A stretch of DNA of 64,000 nucleotides from Pseudoscleropodium purum (taxonomy: Eukaryota > Streptophyta > Bryopsida > Hypnales > Brachytheciaceae): contig OZ017796.1 of the NCBI GenBank assembly GCA_963969395.1, forward strand, positions 9,178,501 to 9,242,500. The letters are read 5' to 3'. This document shows positions 35,210 to 46,258 of the stretch, in pieces; the first letter of the stretch is position 1, and each line of letters begins with the position of its first letter. The translations under genes were made by a program, and so were the position numbers. The notes under the pieces are model-generated. The model was not told the DNA's origin and ran no database searches. It was given only the letters and a program-made list of their open reading frames with translations.

Positions 35210-38200
35210 CTACTTTCCACCGGATGGACCACTACCTTCTCCCAAAATAAAACGAAAATCTACTGTACCGAGGAGTTTAGCAGATGATTGACGAGTTGAC
35301 CATTGTTGACTTGGACGGACTATTCGCCCTCCAGATTGAACTTCGATGTTCACCTTATGAAATTGTTTCTTGGTTTCCGGAGAGAAGTCATCGTCCTCTT
35401 CACGCTTCCTTTTTTGTTTTCTTTTTGGTGATAATTCGACTTCGTCTGCCTTCAAGGTTCTCAAGTTACTCTCCACACGATCTACCATCGCTTGAACAAC
35501 TTCATCATCTTCTTTCCCTTGCCATACTGTGAGGTAGTCTCCATCCAATAGGAAAGCCTTCCAATGCCCTATAATTTCGCCAATGCGCCTATCAAATGCT
35601 GCTGCCACATCTACAAATGAATGTCCTGTGCTTGTTAGTCCATTTGTATCGTAGACAGCACGAACTTTTGCAGCCTTTTCCAACTTCGACAATAGAAGGG
35701 CCCTACCTACGAGGGTGTGGTCGTATGCTTTATACTACTCATCGAATTCTTTTCCATGGTTTACCTCCACCCAACTGTCTTCTGGTCCTCTCTCCACTTT
35801 TTTATCTGGAAAATGAAAGAACTTTTCATATTGCAAGCTCCAATGTCCCCCCATGTTGCGACAAAACATTTCACGGGTCGCGTCATCTACGATTCTTCGA
35901 GCCCGCAATTCCACCTCTCTATTGTGAGTCATCCACACATCCAAATCCAATGGTTGCTGAGATTCCTCGTACAAATCATGCCTCTGTTCATTTGCATTCC
36001 ACCGGATTGGTTTCCCCCAATGTTGATAATTTTGAAATTTGTACGGCGCTTGATCAAAAGGAAGATTCCAACAATTGTACTCGTGGCCTAGAGGTATAGC
36101 TTCCAAGATACCAAACATTTCATAGAACCTAGCACTCAATGGACTACGACACTCGGCACACACCGAACGAATGAGTGATGCTTTCACAATGCAAGTGACA
36201 TGGAAAGTGTGGCAACATTGGCCCATGGTTACCGCACCTTTCGGTCCGAAAAGGCCTTGGCAAAGGCTACAACAACCATCCAAGATTGGAGAGGCTGGAT
36301 CACAAGCATACACCACTCGCTTGTCTTTCACATTGATGTGTACTGAAAGTGTGTTGTAAGGGACCCATCCTTCCTCTACTTCCAAGGCCCAATTGATGGA
36401 TGGAGCTTGGTCCTTCTTTGTGTGGTTTAACCGCTCAAACATGGCATCCATGGCATCCATGGCTCCCCAACATGTGATCTCCGTATATCCCTTTGAAGGA
36501 CGTTGGTCAAACATAGTCTTGAACCAACTCAAAGAGCTTTGAATGGCATCGCAATTTTCATTCGACTCCATTGCCAATGTTTGAAGACCTTCCATTGCTC
36601 GAGATACTACAGAGGGTATGTCTTGGAGTCTTTGTACCCATGCTAACCATCGAGATTCCAAGCCGCTAGATGGCATAAACTTCTTCAAATCCAAGCACAA
36701 TTGCAATCGATTCAACTTGGATTCAACGATTCCTTTTGCTTCAATTGCCTCCTCCAATTTATACTTCAACTCTTCAAAGTCACAACTCTCCGTTTGCGTC
36801 TCCGCATTCACGTAAACGGATGAAAGTTTTTCCATTGATGGTTGTTGTGTCGCTTTTAACATGCTCATATCGTGACTTTCTTGTACATTCACAATGGCAA
36901 GGTTGTTGCTTGCTTCGGCCTTATCAAAAGGAAGAGAGAGCTTATCTTCACTCTCTTGAGTCTCTTGACTGTCTCCGAGTACAATCACTGGTGAGATTGC
37001 AACCTTACTTGGATTTTTGGAGGTCCCTTGCAATTCTGCAATCCGTTTACGCATCTTCATCAACTTCTCCATTTGCCTCAATGATTGTTGATTTAAATGT
37101 TCAACCTCACTCTCCGAAGTCTTTAATTTCAACTCCAACACTTTGCACCTTGCTTCCACTCCTCCAAGGTCAACAATTTTTTTCTCATATTCCACCAATT
37201 GTAGTATATGAACATCTCTTTCTTCGAAAAGTGGTCCGAAAGTCTTCGTGAAATTCTGAAATGCTATAGCACCTTTCAACATCTCTAGTACCATGAAAGA
37301 AAATTCCTTGGCCAAATTCATAAAAGTCGGAGCAACTTTCGCTAAAAATTCAGTTGACATCGTCATCTTGAAAGCTGTATCAAGTATATGTGCAACATTC
37401 TTTGGATCTGCAAGTGGACTCATTGGAACAGCAGTAGCACCATCATCGGGGTTCGACGATCCGCCTATTTCTTCATGAAGGTTAGCAAACTGAACCGAGA
37501 GCTTCAAAAGATTTTCCAATTGTTTTGGATTGGACATGTCTTACAAGGTTCGATGTAGAGGACTTGGCAATGCCGTTGTAAACGGAAACTCCTCCGCCCG
37601 CCTTTTACGCTCGGAACTCCATAATGAGGATATATTATCAATCGTCACGCCTTGTCCACGAGGCGTATGTATTTTGTCTTCTAAACTTAACGCTGGACTA
37701 GATTCAACGCCTTGATGCACAGGCGGAGATTTGTAGACCAAACTATCAAAACAATTGTTGGCTATCAGACTATCAATTGTAGCATTAGCCTTTGCCACTT
37801 TCTCCGCCAAGACTTCGTCTACTTTACTTTTTGAAGTTTCCCCGCGTTCCGTGCAAACCTTGCCTTGGTTTACAAACTCCGTTTGCGTTTGTGCTGCAAC
37901 ATTTGGTGTAAAGGTCAACCGCGTTGGAGCTATGGAAAAGACTTCACCCTCCTGCGCCTCTACATCTTTCTCCACATCTTTCCCCACATTTTTCGAAGAG
38001 CTTTCATTGATTGCTTTTGTTGGAGATTGTACAGACCGTAATTCTTCAACATTTGAGGCTTTCTCCACACCATCCATTTTCACCTCAATAGTATTTTTTA
38101 ATACTTTTTCTGTTTCTCCCTCTGAATTGTACAAGTCGGGAATGTCCTTTTGATTGGCTTCAAGTAGAAGTGGGCAAGCTGTTGTCGTCGGAAACGTGCT

Positions 38201-38635
38201 CCAATCGATCTTGGTCATCTTGCACTCTAATATAAGTTCCGCGTAAACCATACGCGCCACGCTATAATTAATATAGCCTTTACTTCTACGCTTATTTCCG
38301 AATAGAACACGCCACACCTCCTCAGATCGATGGACAAAATGTTTATTGTTGCAAGTCCATGGTTTACAACAAAAATCTCGTGTATGACTCTTGTGCGACT
38401 CCTGAGGCCACAACTTGTCAATGTGGTACATTTTAACATAGGTCCTGCATATTTTTGATGTCCAATACTCCGCATCTTCATCTTTCCATCCGCTCTCTGC
38501 TTTAATTGTAGGGTCATTTAAAATGTCAAGCCGAAGGTCATGCGTAGCCCCTTTCACTTTGCTTTTTTTCTTGGCTTCGCTTCTCGGAGTCACCCCATCC
38601 ATATTTCGATCACCTTCGCCGTTCATGATTGTCAA
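35210..38635 (-). pseudogene. Fused zinc-binding/coiled-coil/RING-H2 gene with two nonsense codons
   Basis: Three open stretches of 364, 600 and about 170 codons lie in one frame, separated only by TAA at 37541-37543 and TAG at 35735-35737, so a single protein of about 1141 residues is implied. The N-terminal domain has WTSKICRTYVKMYHIDKLW and a CxxxHF element (TCNNKHF), shared with the gene at 42 kb. The middle has coiled coils (KTSESEVEHLNQQSLRQMEK). At about residues 420-465 of the second stretch lies CSLC...CCHTFHVTC...CAEC, a RING-H2 spacing, which suggests an E3 ubiquitin ligase. The basic C-terminus (SPKRKQKRKRE) ends with a segment also present at 46.9 kb. Both stops fit C-to-T changes of CAA and CAG. 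Two adjacent genes rather than one fusion remains possible. Confidence 0.65.
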
Positions 38636-38835
38636 TTCGATTCAATAACCAATTGAAGTGAATAAAAAAATCTCACGTGATAGTCAAAAGTGATGGCATC
38701 AACCGCAACACAGTAACACAAGATAGAGGACCCCAACTCTCCACCCCGTAGGAGCAACTAGCGCATAAAGCAATAGTAGCACATCCAACTTGGCACCGAA
38801 GGAGAATTGAAGTGAGAAGAAATGAAAGGCACTCC

Positions 38836-39090
38836 ACCCTTATAGTTGTCCACCGCCGGACCTAGAGGCCGTCCGCTGCCGGACCTGCCCCGGACCGCGC
38901 GAAGCGGCCCCGAACCTCACGTCTACTTCGGTAGCGGACGCGCCGTCCGCCCGTCGCCCCGTCCGACCGGCATGTCCGTCCGAACTGTCCGCACTGCCCG
39001 CCTTCCGACGCCGTCCGCGCTTTGGACACGCCGACCACCCCAGTTAAACATTGACCGCCGACGGCGTCCGCCCAGCTGTCAATTGGTGCA
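38836..39090 (-). promoter_or_regulatory. GC island and TATA-like box of the RING-type gene
   Basis: CCGTCCGC/GCGGACG units are packed at 38855-39075 in otherwise AT-rich DNA. On the minus strand CTATAAGG (38838-38845) lies at the island edge, about 200 bp before the ATG at 38635. The same layout recurs at 41545-41762 and 43775-43998. Confidence 0.55.
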
Positions 39091-41005
39091 TCCTATGAGG
39101 CCATTATTATTCAAAAAGAGCGGTAACATTTCAAAAATAAAATAGCCTAATAATCACTACTAAATGGGGATCAATGTAATTGATTTATCATTTATTTTTT
39201 TTATAAATGTAAACCCTAAATCCTATACCCTAATTACCCTAAACCTTTTCTTTTCTCCTCTAAATTGTTTTACGAATGAGGGAAATGTGGTTAAGTTGAA
39301 TATATTTGGATTATTTATTGATATTATCCCTCTAAATAGGTTTTGAAAAGATCTGAAGATGGTGGAGATTTTTTTAAAGTTCATTAGGAAATCAAATGTT
39401 TTGCAGAAATAATCAATTCCTTTTTCATTGTAAGCAAATGAAATTTAAAAAAAAGGCCCCAATACATAATTAGAATAACAGTTTAATGGATTTCAACCTC
39501 ATGATATTTAATGAAAGGTTGTGATTTCTCATTAAAAGTGCATCACGATCTTCAAATGAACATCGAGTCTTTCATATTTTTTAACGAAATTTTGATTAGA
39601 TTTGAAAACAAAGAAAAAGAATCAATGTTTTAACTTTCAAATCATATATGGCTATATTTTTCCTTAAAAACATAGAAAAATTCGTTACTTGAGTTGGTGG
39701 AGTAGAATACATTATACACTTATACATGTGCTATATTTATTTTGAAGGGTAATTCCAATATTCTTATTTCAGATGTTTTTAAATATTAATTTTAAAAAAG
39801 AGGGTTCATTGTTTAAAGATTTAAAAAATTGACAAATATAATTTCTATTATAAATAGGAATTGAATTCGGAATTCGATTTTTGAAATGATTCAAATGAAC
39901 AAGATATTGATTATAAAATATTTCTTTGTTTAAGTTTTCAAAATGAATTCACGAAACAATTGCAAACTTTTGAACTTAGGTATATGGTATTGTTTTTGGT
40001 TTGTACTTTGTAGAATATAATACTTCAATTTTAATCCTAAATAAATGAAAAAAACTCCACATGAATGAAATGTTTTTATGTATTGCACAAAGATTTCTAC
40101 TAATTACTATGATAATTAAATACATTGTTACATTTCATAAAATATTCTACATAGAAAAAAAAAATCATTTCAGTTTTCAATCATGATAAATGATGTCTTC
40201 TACTCTTTCTGTTATATGTTCGTTTTGTATAACATGTACATTGTACAATCTTTGAGAGCAAGGTAATTCATTTTTGACTCTCATTGAAATAGAAAATATA
40301 TTTGTGTTTGGATTTTGAAATCATTATGTATTCTACGGTCATGCAAGAATGCGTCTTGTTTTTTCCTTTGAATCCTTTTGATATTTTCTTTATTTTCCTT
40401 TGTTTTCTGTCTCGTAGGGCTCTTATTCTCTTGTTCTCTTCATTTGACCAGCCTATTTGGCTTGGCTCTTAGTTTTTTTGTTTTTTTTAATGTAACGGTT
40501 TATGCAAATGTTATAAAAAATATATATTATTTATCTAAAATTAATATATTGATGAACAAACGCATAAAGGCATTGAATGCTTTCACATTTAAAATTATAA
40601 ATCTATCATAAATCACTCTTGCAAATTTGAATGATTGAATCGAAAATTTGAAAATGTAATTACAAGAGCTTTCAATTCAATCAATTGCATAAATCATAAA
40701 TGTTGAAATGCAACTCGTATGAGTTTAGCATCTATGAAGATTAATTCATGCCATCCATATGCAATTTTCCAATTTAATAAAATGCAATTGAGTACTTCAA
40801 TTTCTTTCTTTTCAATTCTCCAAGTAACATTCACTTCATATCTTTCTCTATTTGTTTATCTATTTTTTGGCAACAAATGGAGGAACCATCTTTGTCTATA
40901 TTTGCACATGCACTCTTATTTGATTGATGAAGAATAGATCTATGAAATATATAATCATTGATTTGTTCATGTTGATTTATCTAATATATTTTATGTATGT
41001 ATATA

Positions 41006-41076
<71 letters not shown>

Positions 41077-41330
41077 TTAAAGAAGTATGGAAGACAAGAT
41101 TGACAGATTGTGCTCGAATGTTGTTGATTTTGAAATGATTTAGTACTATATCATTTATAAGAATATTATAATAGTATTATGTTATAATATTCCTAAAACA
41201 ATTGCAACAAATATTAAAATACATGCTAAGTCAGGTTTGTTAGCCTACCAATTGTTCATTAATAGACATAATTGAGTAGCCCCCTTAAATGAAACATTCA
41301 ATATCTAATATCTTACAATCCAAATGGTGG
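39091..41330. other. AT-rich spacer between divergent cargo genes
   Basis: I see no gene. Degenerate AAACCCTA units lie at 39210-39246, and a perfect (AT)32 run at 41011-41074. The spacer separates the leftward and rightward units of the 11.5-kb element and could be where an original transposase gene was lost; this is speculative. Confidence 0.45.
41011..41074. repeat. (AT)n microsatellite
   Basis: This is 64 bp of uninterrupted AT dinucleotides, preceded by TGTATGTATATATATTT. Confidence 0.95.
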
Positions 41331-41490
41331 ATTTGTCTAAAATTTTTTCCACATCTTTTCAAACTAATTTACTACAAGATCCTACGGTTACATATGCCCC
41401 AAAGTATTTTTCTTCTAAGACTTGATATTTGCACTACTATTGGCAGTTTTGAAGTGTTTTTAGTGAAAAGAACTTTACGGGTTAAACATC
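41330..41490. repeat. Partial copy of the dispersed AT-rich repeat
   Basis: TTCCACATCTTTTCAAACTA, AAGATCCTA and AGTATTTTTCTTC match 61360-61480 in the same order. It lies just before the second GC island. Confidence 0.55.
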
Positions 41491-41544
41491 TATACCGTGA
41501 GATTTTGAAAAAAGAACAATTTGCTTCATTAGGTTTAGGGTTTA

Positions 41545-41762
41545 AGATGAGCCGTCCGCCTTGTCCGCCCGATCCGGCGTCCGCCTTGTCCGCCCCGTTC
41601 GCCCCGATACCCGTCCGCCGCGATATCCGTCCACCCTGTTCGCCCAATCCGGAGTCCGTCCTGTCCGCCCCGTACGCCCTGGTACGGCCGTCCGATTGAC
41701 ACGCGGATTGATGTGGTCCGCATGATCTGGACGTCCGCCTTGGGGCGTTCGCATATATATAT
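41545..41762 (+). promoter_or_regulatory. GC island and TATA-like box of the second zinc-binding gene
   Basis: GTCCGCC/CGTCCGCC units run from 41545 to 41745. They are followed by CATATATATATGGGG (41752-41765), a plausible TATA box, and a leader of about 200 bp. This parallels the islands before the other two cargo genes. Confidence 0.5.
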
Positions 41763-41955
41763 GGGGAGGCGGACAGCTCATTCCGAACAATCGTTCTCTT
41801 TTGGAGTGGGCGGACCAGTGCATTGGAAGCTTTGCGCGCCCCTTCCACTTTGAGTGAAGGATTGTTGTGGCATTGTTACAAATTTTCACAAAGTTCACGC
41901 TTGTAAAATTTTAATTAATTAATTAAATCAAAATTTTGGTTCTTAACCTTTCTAA

Positions 41956-43179
41956 TTGTTTCATTCTCTTTGCTTCGGCTTCATCATACCGAAAGATAGA
42001 ACACCCAAAAAAAATAGTCGAAAGGGAAGACCCCAATTGTCGATTGGGATGCTTAGGCCGATCCATTGTGCGTGGGTGAACCGGGATGGGAAGAAGAACC
42101 AACAAGAGTGTGGGATTGCTCAATGTGCAAGAAGTATGTGAAAATGACTCACATTCAAAAACTTTGGCGACGTGAACGTGTAGAGCACCAAGCGCCATGT
42201 TGGGAAGGACAAATGTCTACGTGCCAAAGTGAGCACTTCAAACAACGATACACACAAGTGCATCGAGTTCTTGGCATTAAAAGCGCCAAACCAAATATAA
42301 TGAATTATAATGTTATGGCAATGGTTTGGACAGAGATTGTACTCCACAAGGACGTGGACTGGCGTACCGTTACAGGTCGCAATGTGGAGAACTAATCGAG
42401 GTTATCTACAACAACCTTCAGTTGTTCTACGAGATGCTGAAGATGCGTGGACAAATGACGATGATGACGATGATATGCAAGCGCTTGTCACATTTGGAGT
42501 TAGGCACGAGCGGGTAGAAGAACGAGAACGAATTGAATTCGAACAACAAATGCAAGAAGCAACACGCAGAAGCCTTCAAGATCGTGGACGACAAGATAGG
42601 CATGGTGGGTCCTACGGACATGAACATGGAACGCGAGAATCTGAACAAGGAAGAGGTGGTTCATACTCTGGTTACGATCCTCAAAATAGATATGAAGGTG
42701 GAAGAGGGAGCTATAGATCCACGCATTATGGTGGTTCAAGTGCAGTTGGTTCTCATTATGGCACTCCCCCTAAAATTGGCTCTTTAGGTGGAACAGGTAG
42801 CTATGGCAACACGCACTATGGTAGGTCTACTGAATCTGGTTCATATTATACGACGCCCACTCAAGTGGGCTCTGAAGGTAGTGGAGGAAGCCATGTAACC
42901 CCGCAGTATAGTTGCTCTCTTCACGGAAGCGCCCAATACTATTCGGGATCAACTAGAAGTGATTCATACGGGCATCATGGGGCCTCTTATTACGGGGCTT
43001 CAAATGAAAGAGGATCAGAGCCTACTACTCCGGTTCCTCCTCCCACTTTTGGAGGTTTAAATTATAGACAAGGAGGTGCACCGAGTGGATATCACGGAAA
43101 CTACGGAGGTGGTCCGTTCATTGGAGTACAAAGAAGAGGCAGCGGTCAACAATTTGAGTCTGATTCAAATTCCGAATAA
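41956..43179 (+). pseudogene. Broken gene with the shared zinc-binding domain and a Gly/Ser/Tyr-rich tail
   Basis: Frame one (about 42066-42395) encodes WDCSMCKKYVKMTHIQKLW, then STCQSEHF and INYNVMAMVWTEIVL-like sequence. It aligns with the N-terminal domain of the leftward gene (CRTYVKMYHIDKLW, TCNNKHF, INYSVARMVYAELIL). A TAG at about 42045 and a frame change near 42370-42400 break it. The following frame (to 43179) has an acidic patch (NDDDDDDMQ), a helical segment (ERIEFEQQMQEATRRSLQD) that loosely recalls a ubiquitin-interacting motif, and a long low-complexity Gly/Ser/Tyr/His-rich tail. An unrecognised intron could explain the frame change. Confidence 0.5.
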
Positions 43180-43774
43180 AAAGACATGCAAGTATATAGT
43201 GAGCATGTATTTGCTCGATTTTCTCATTTTTACTCTCACGACAAGTATAGAGCACTAGATTGGTAGAAGTAGTACAAAATTTTAAATGAATAGAACAATT
43301 TTGAACAACAATCTTGTTCACTTTTTCAAAAAGTGTTGTGTACTAGTGTACACCAAGTATGTATGTAGGCAAGCATATTGTTGAAGACATCATTGTATTA
43401 TTTTATAATAGCATTGATGTATAAGGCTATAAGCGACTTTGATAAATAATAAAAATATGAAGAAGAGATGTAATTTTGTAAGAGCCATATTATGTCTATT
43501 TTTGAATTTAGCATTCAAGGTTAAATATGTACTAGCATGGTGTGTATTTTGAAATTATTGTTGTGTGTTTATTACATTTAGAAACTCATAAATGATATAA
43601 ATGTATTTCTAATTAATTTATGAAAGATTGAATTATTTGAATATTTGAAATTTTGAAATTTTTCATTCAACGATTGCTAAAAACTAAAATGATTTCTTAT
43701 TCGTATGAAAAAATGCCCAAATTAGACAATTAGTGGTTCTTCTTTAGATTCTATTTTCAAATCTGAAAAATAAA

Positions 43775-44030
43775 TCGGATCGGGCGGACGCTTGATTTAT
43801 CTGCCCGTGCTTGTCCGATCGGGTGGACGGGGCTCGAGGGTTTCGGGGAGGTAGACGGCCGATGCGTCCGCCACCCGCGGCCCGTCCGATCGGGCGGACA
43901 GGGCTCGAGGGTTTCGGGGAGGCGGACAGCCGATGCGTCCGCCACCCCCGGCCCGTCTGATCGGGCGGACGGTTGAGGGCCGTCCGCGCGTTATAAGATG
44001 GGCGGACGGGCTGTCCGCATTGTCACTTTT
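43775..44030 (+). promoter_or_regulatory. GC island and TATA-like box of the kinase-like gene
   Basis: CGGACGG/CCGTCCG units include a tandem duplication of about 71 bp (GGCTCGAGGGTTTCGGGGAG at 43831 and 43902). TTATAAG at 43991-43997 lies about 220 bp before the ATG at 44214. The island is far richer in GC than its flanks. Confidence 0.55.
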
Positions 44031-44213
44031 GCTTTGCCCCTTGTGAATGCAAAGTGGAGTGGAGAGCTTGGTGGTTCATCCTCCATTGACTCCTTTCCGA
44101 GGCAAGGCAAGAGTGGTTTATTGGAGCCCCCTTGTTGCCAATTTTTTTAACACTTGCTCGTGAATTCACATTTAAATTAAAAAATTTCATCTATATCAGT
44201 TTCATTTGTCACG

Positions 44214-45707
44214 ATGACGAAGAAGAAGAAGAAGGTTGCGAAACTTAAACATGGAGAGGGACCATCGAACTTGGAGGTAGCTCGCCAAAGTCCTTCAGAA
44301 GAATGCAAGAAATTCATGATCGAGCGCATCGTTCAATTTTATGAATGGGAAACAACATTGTCTTTAGACAATAAGTACATCAGATATCAAGAGGAGTACG
44401 TGTCTAAATTCAAGGTAGACATGACACAGATGTTGTTGGATGCATTGAATGTGGCGAAGTGGCATGACAAAATGCATAAAACGTACTTCACCAAATGTTT
44501 GGAGAACAAGGTTCATGACGCTTTGTGGAATTCCAAAGTCATTTTGGTTAAATATGGCAAGGAATATCGACCCAATGACACCCAGTTTGAAGAAGTGATT
44601 TTGAAAGCGGACTTGTTTAGGAGGCAATGTGCTCCATTTGCCAAAAAGCACAATCAAGTTGGTTCAATTGGTTGGTGGAAAAGCAATGATGGAGTTGCTG
44701 AAGCGGAAAGGACCAAACGGCACCTCATAGCACTTACAGATACAGCACGCGTGATTGTTGTTGATGATAGAACGATGAGAGGTGGATATGCAACGATTCA
44801 AAAGGTTCGTATTGAAGGATGTCCAGGAATACTTCCTCATTGGGAGTTTGCGGCGAAGAAATCCATTCACCACCAAACTCGACCCGATCTTGCAAAGTTA
44901 GAACATCAAAATGAATCAATGGCTGTTCGAATTCCACACGCGGGTGTAATACGGTTTGCTGCAGTGTACGGAACGATGTGTGAAGGTTATGCTTATTGGT
45001 GGAATGGTGGAACTCTTCGACAAATGTTGAATATGGATAAGGACTATCCAGACAACATTCAAATCCGTTTTATGTATACGAATCCAACTGAAGAGGAGGT
45101 TGTAAAAGCTCACCATTTAGGAGGATATCGGAAAAAGCGCACGGAGTTGATATGGGCGTTTATGCATATAATGTATGCAATGCATCTTGTTGGACATTTG
45201 CACAATGATCTTTTTCCGGACAACATCTTGTTGCATTTTCCAGACGATGAGTTACGTGTGTATATTGGAGTTTGCGATTGGGGCATGACCACCTTAGCTT
45301 CTCAGCCAATGAAGTCTTTGTACACATTCACATCAGCAAATGAGATGAAACAAACTTTGCAGAGGAGATGGTGGGTGGATCCACGTATTGCATATTTGCA
45401 TAAAGCAGGTGTAGATGTGGAAGTCATTTCGATGTATTTACGTAAGTCGGAAGAGTATGCCATTCGAAAAATTGCTCGGTGGATGAATGGAAACAACATG
45501 TCAGAGGCGTATTTCAACTTGCTACTTAAAACACTTAGTGCGACACAATTTGCCTTTCATGACTTTACAAAAGTATTTTATGTTTACTTAAAGCGCATTT
45601 CTTCGAAAACTGACAATGAAAATACTAGTTTGGCCAATGTAATTACGCGATTTTCTAATACATATCGTTGGCCGATGCCAGATGAATATTTTCGCCATTT
45701 ATATTAG
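44214..45707 (+). CDS. Kinase-like protein carried by a transposon (497 residues)
   Basis: The frame is intact. Residues 1-180 form a lysine-rich start and a helical region with no known domain. A protein-kinase-like fold follows: a glycine-rich loop near residue 190 (MRGGYATIQKV), a candidate ATP-binding lysine in EFAAKK near 213-216, a catalytic loop HNDLFPDN near 329-336 with Asp and Asn kept, and DWG in place of DFG near 355 (GVCDWGM). The residues needed for phosphotransfer appear to be present, so activity is possible. The ATG at 44214 gives the longest frame and lies about 220 bp after a TATA-like box. A broken copy exists at 30571-34734. Substrates are unknown. Kinase-like cargo is unusual for a hAT-type element. 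Confidence 0.75.
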   Translation: MTKKKKKVAKLKHGEGPSNLEVARQSPSEECKKFMIERIVQFYEWETTLSLDNKYIRYQEEYVSKFKVDMTQMLLDALNVAKWHDKMHKTYFTKCLENKVHDALWNSKVILVKYGKEYRPNDTQFEEVILKADLFRRQCAPFAKKHNQVGSIGWWKSNDGVAEAERTKRHLIALTDTARVIVVDDRTMRGGYATIQKVRIEGCPGILPHWEFAAKKSIHHQTRPDLAKLEHQNESMAVRIPHAGVIRFAAVYGTMCEGYAYWWNGGTLRQMLNMDKDYPDNIQIRFMYTNPTEEEVVKAHHLGGYRKKRTELIWAFMHIMYAMHLVGHLHNDLFPDNILLHFPDDELRVYIGVCDWGMTTLASQPMKSLYTFTSANEMKQTLQRRWWVDPRIAYLHKAGVDVEVISMYLRKSEEYAIRKIARWMNGNNMSEAYFNLLLKTLSATQFAFHDFTKVFYVYLKRISSKTDNENTSLANVITRFSNTYRWPMPDEYFRHLY

Positions 45708-46104
45708 ATTGGTAGTGCAGAAATAGTAGTTGAATAGGTTATATAGGCATTAAAAATTAGTTTAAAAATATAGAGTTGGAATGAAAAAAATTATATGTGC
45801 AATTAGCCAAATGTGCACAATGTATGGTATTCTGTATTAAATTCAATATATTTTGCCCATATTGATTATGTTTGTATTTGTGTTGATCTTGATTTTTTAA
45901 ATAGTATATATATATATATATTTGAAGTCACAAATTTTTTTAGTTTGCCTTCTGAAAATGAATTGGAGTTTTTTCATAGTTTCAAGATTATCATAGACTC
46001 ATGGTCAAACTTTATAATCTTTCAACTTATAAGAGACATTGTTTTAATGACAAATCATGAACCATTACACTTCATTTAACATTTAATTGTTTAAAGATTA
46101 AGGG
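45708..46104. other. AT-rich 3' flank of the kinase-like gene
   Basis: This is non-coding and contains (TA)n near 45907-45922. It matches 30190-30570 in reverse complement, so it belongs to the element. Confidence 0.6.
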
Positions 46105-46258
46105 AGTGACCGCGGGGCAGTTTGAGTAGGGCGGTCGGAGGAAATAGGGCCGTCAAAGCGGACGGGGCGGTCCCGGCAGACGCTGCGTTCGAGGGGACCG
46201 CAAATGTCAGCGGACGTTGCGGACACAGCATCCGCGTCCGGACATCGTATCAACCCTG
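46105..46258. repeat. Subterminal CGGACG repeat array, kinase-side end
   Basis: GGGCGGTCGG, GCGGACGGGGCGG and GCGGACGTTGCGGACAC units run into GTCCGGACATCGTATCAACCCTG. The same end is at 30037-30185 in reverse complement, and in shortened form at 26570-26622. Confidence 0.65.

Larger units (their letters stand above)
34735..46258. mobile_element. Candidate 11.5-kb hAT-type cargo transposon
   Basis: Termini are CAGGGTTGACGAATC at 34735 and GTATCAACCCTG at 46258. Both subterminal regions are packed with CGGACG-type repeats, and both match the two ends of the 271-bp MITE at 26352, which has an 8-bp duplication. Inside are one leftward unit (38635 to 35210) and two rightward units (about 41956-43179 and 44214-45707). 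Each is preceded by a GC island of the same repeats. No BED finger, RNase H core or hAT dimerisation domain is seen, so mobility would need a transposase in trans, or one of the cargo proteins has an unrecognised role. The flanking octamers differ (ATTTCTTT and CCTCACAC), so the two ends may not come from one insertion event. Confidence 0.55.

Noticed and set aside
34735..46258. Endogenised giant-virus segment (kinase-like and RING-type genes together)
   Set aside because: No viral hallmark gene such as capsid, packaging ATPase or DNA polymerase is visible, and the termini are hAT-like.
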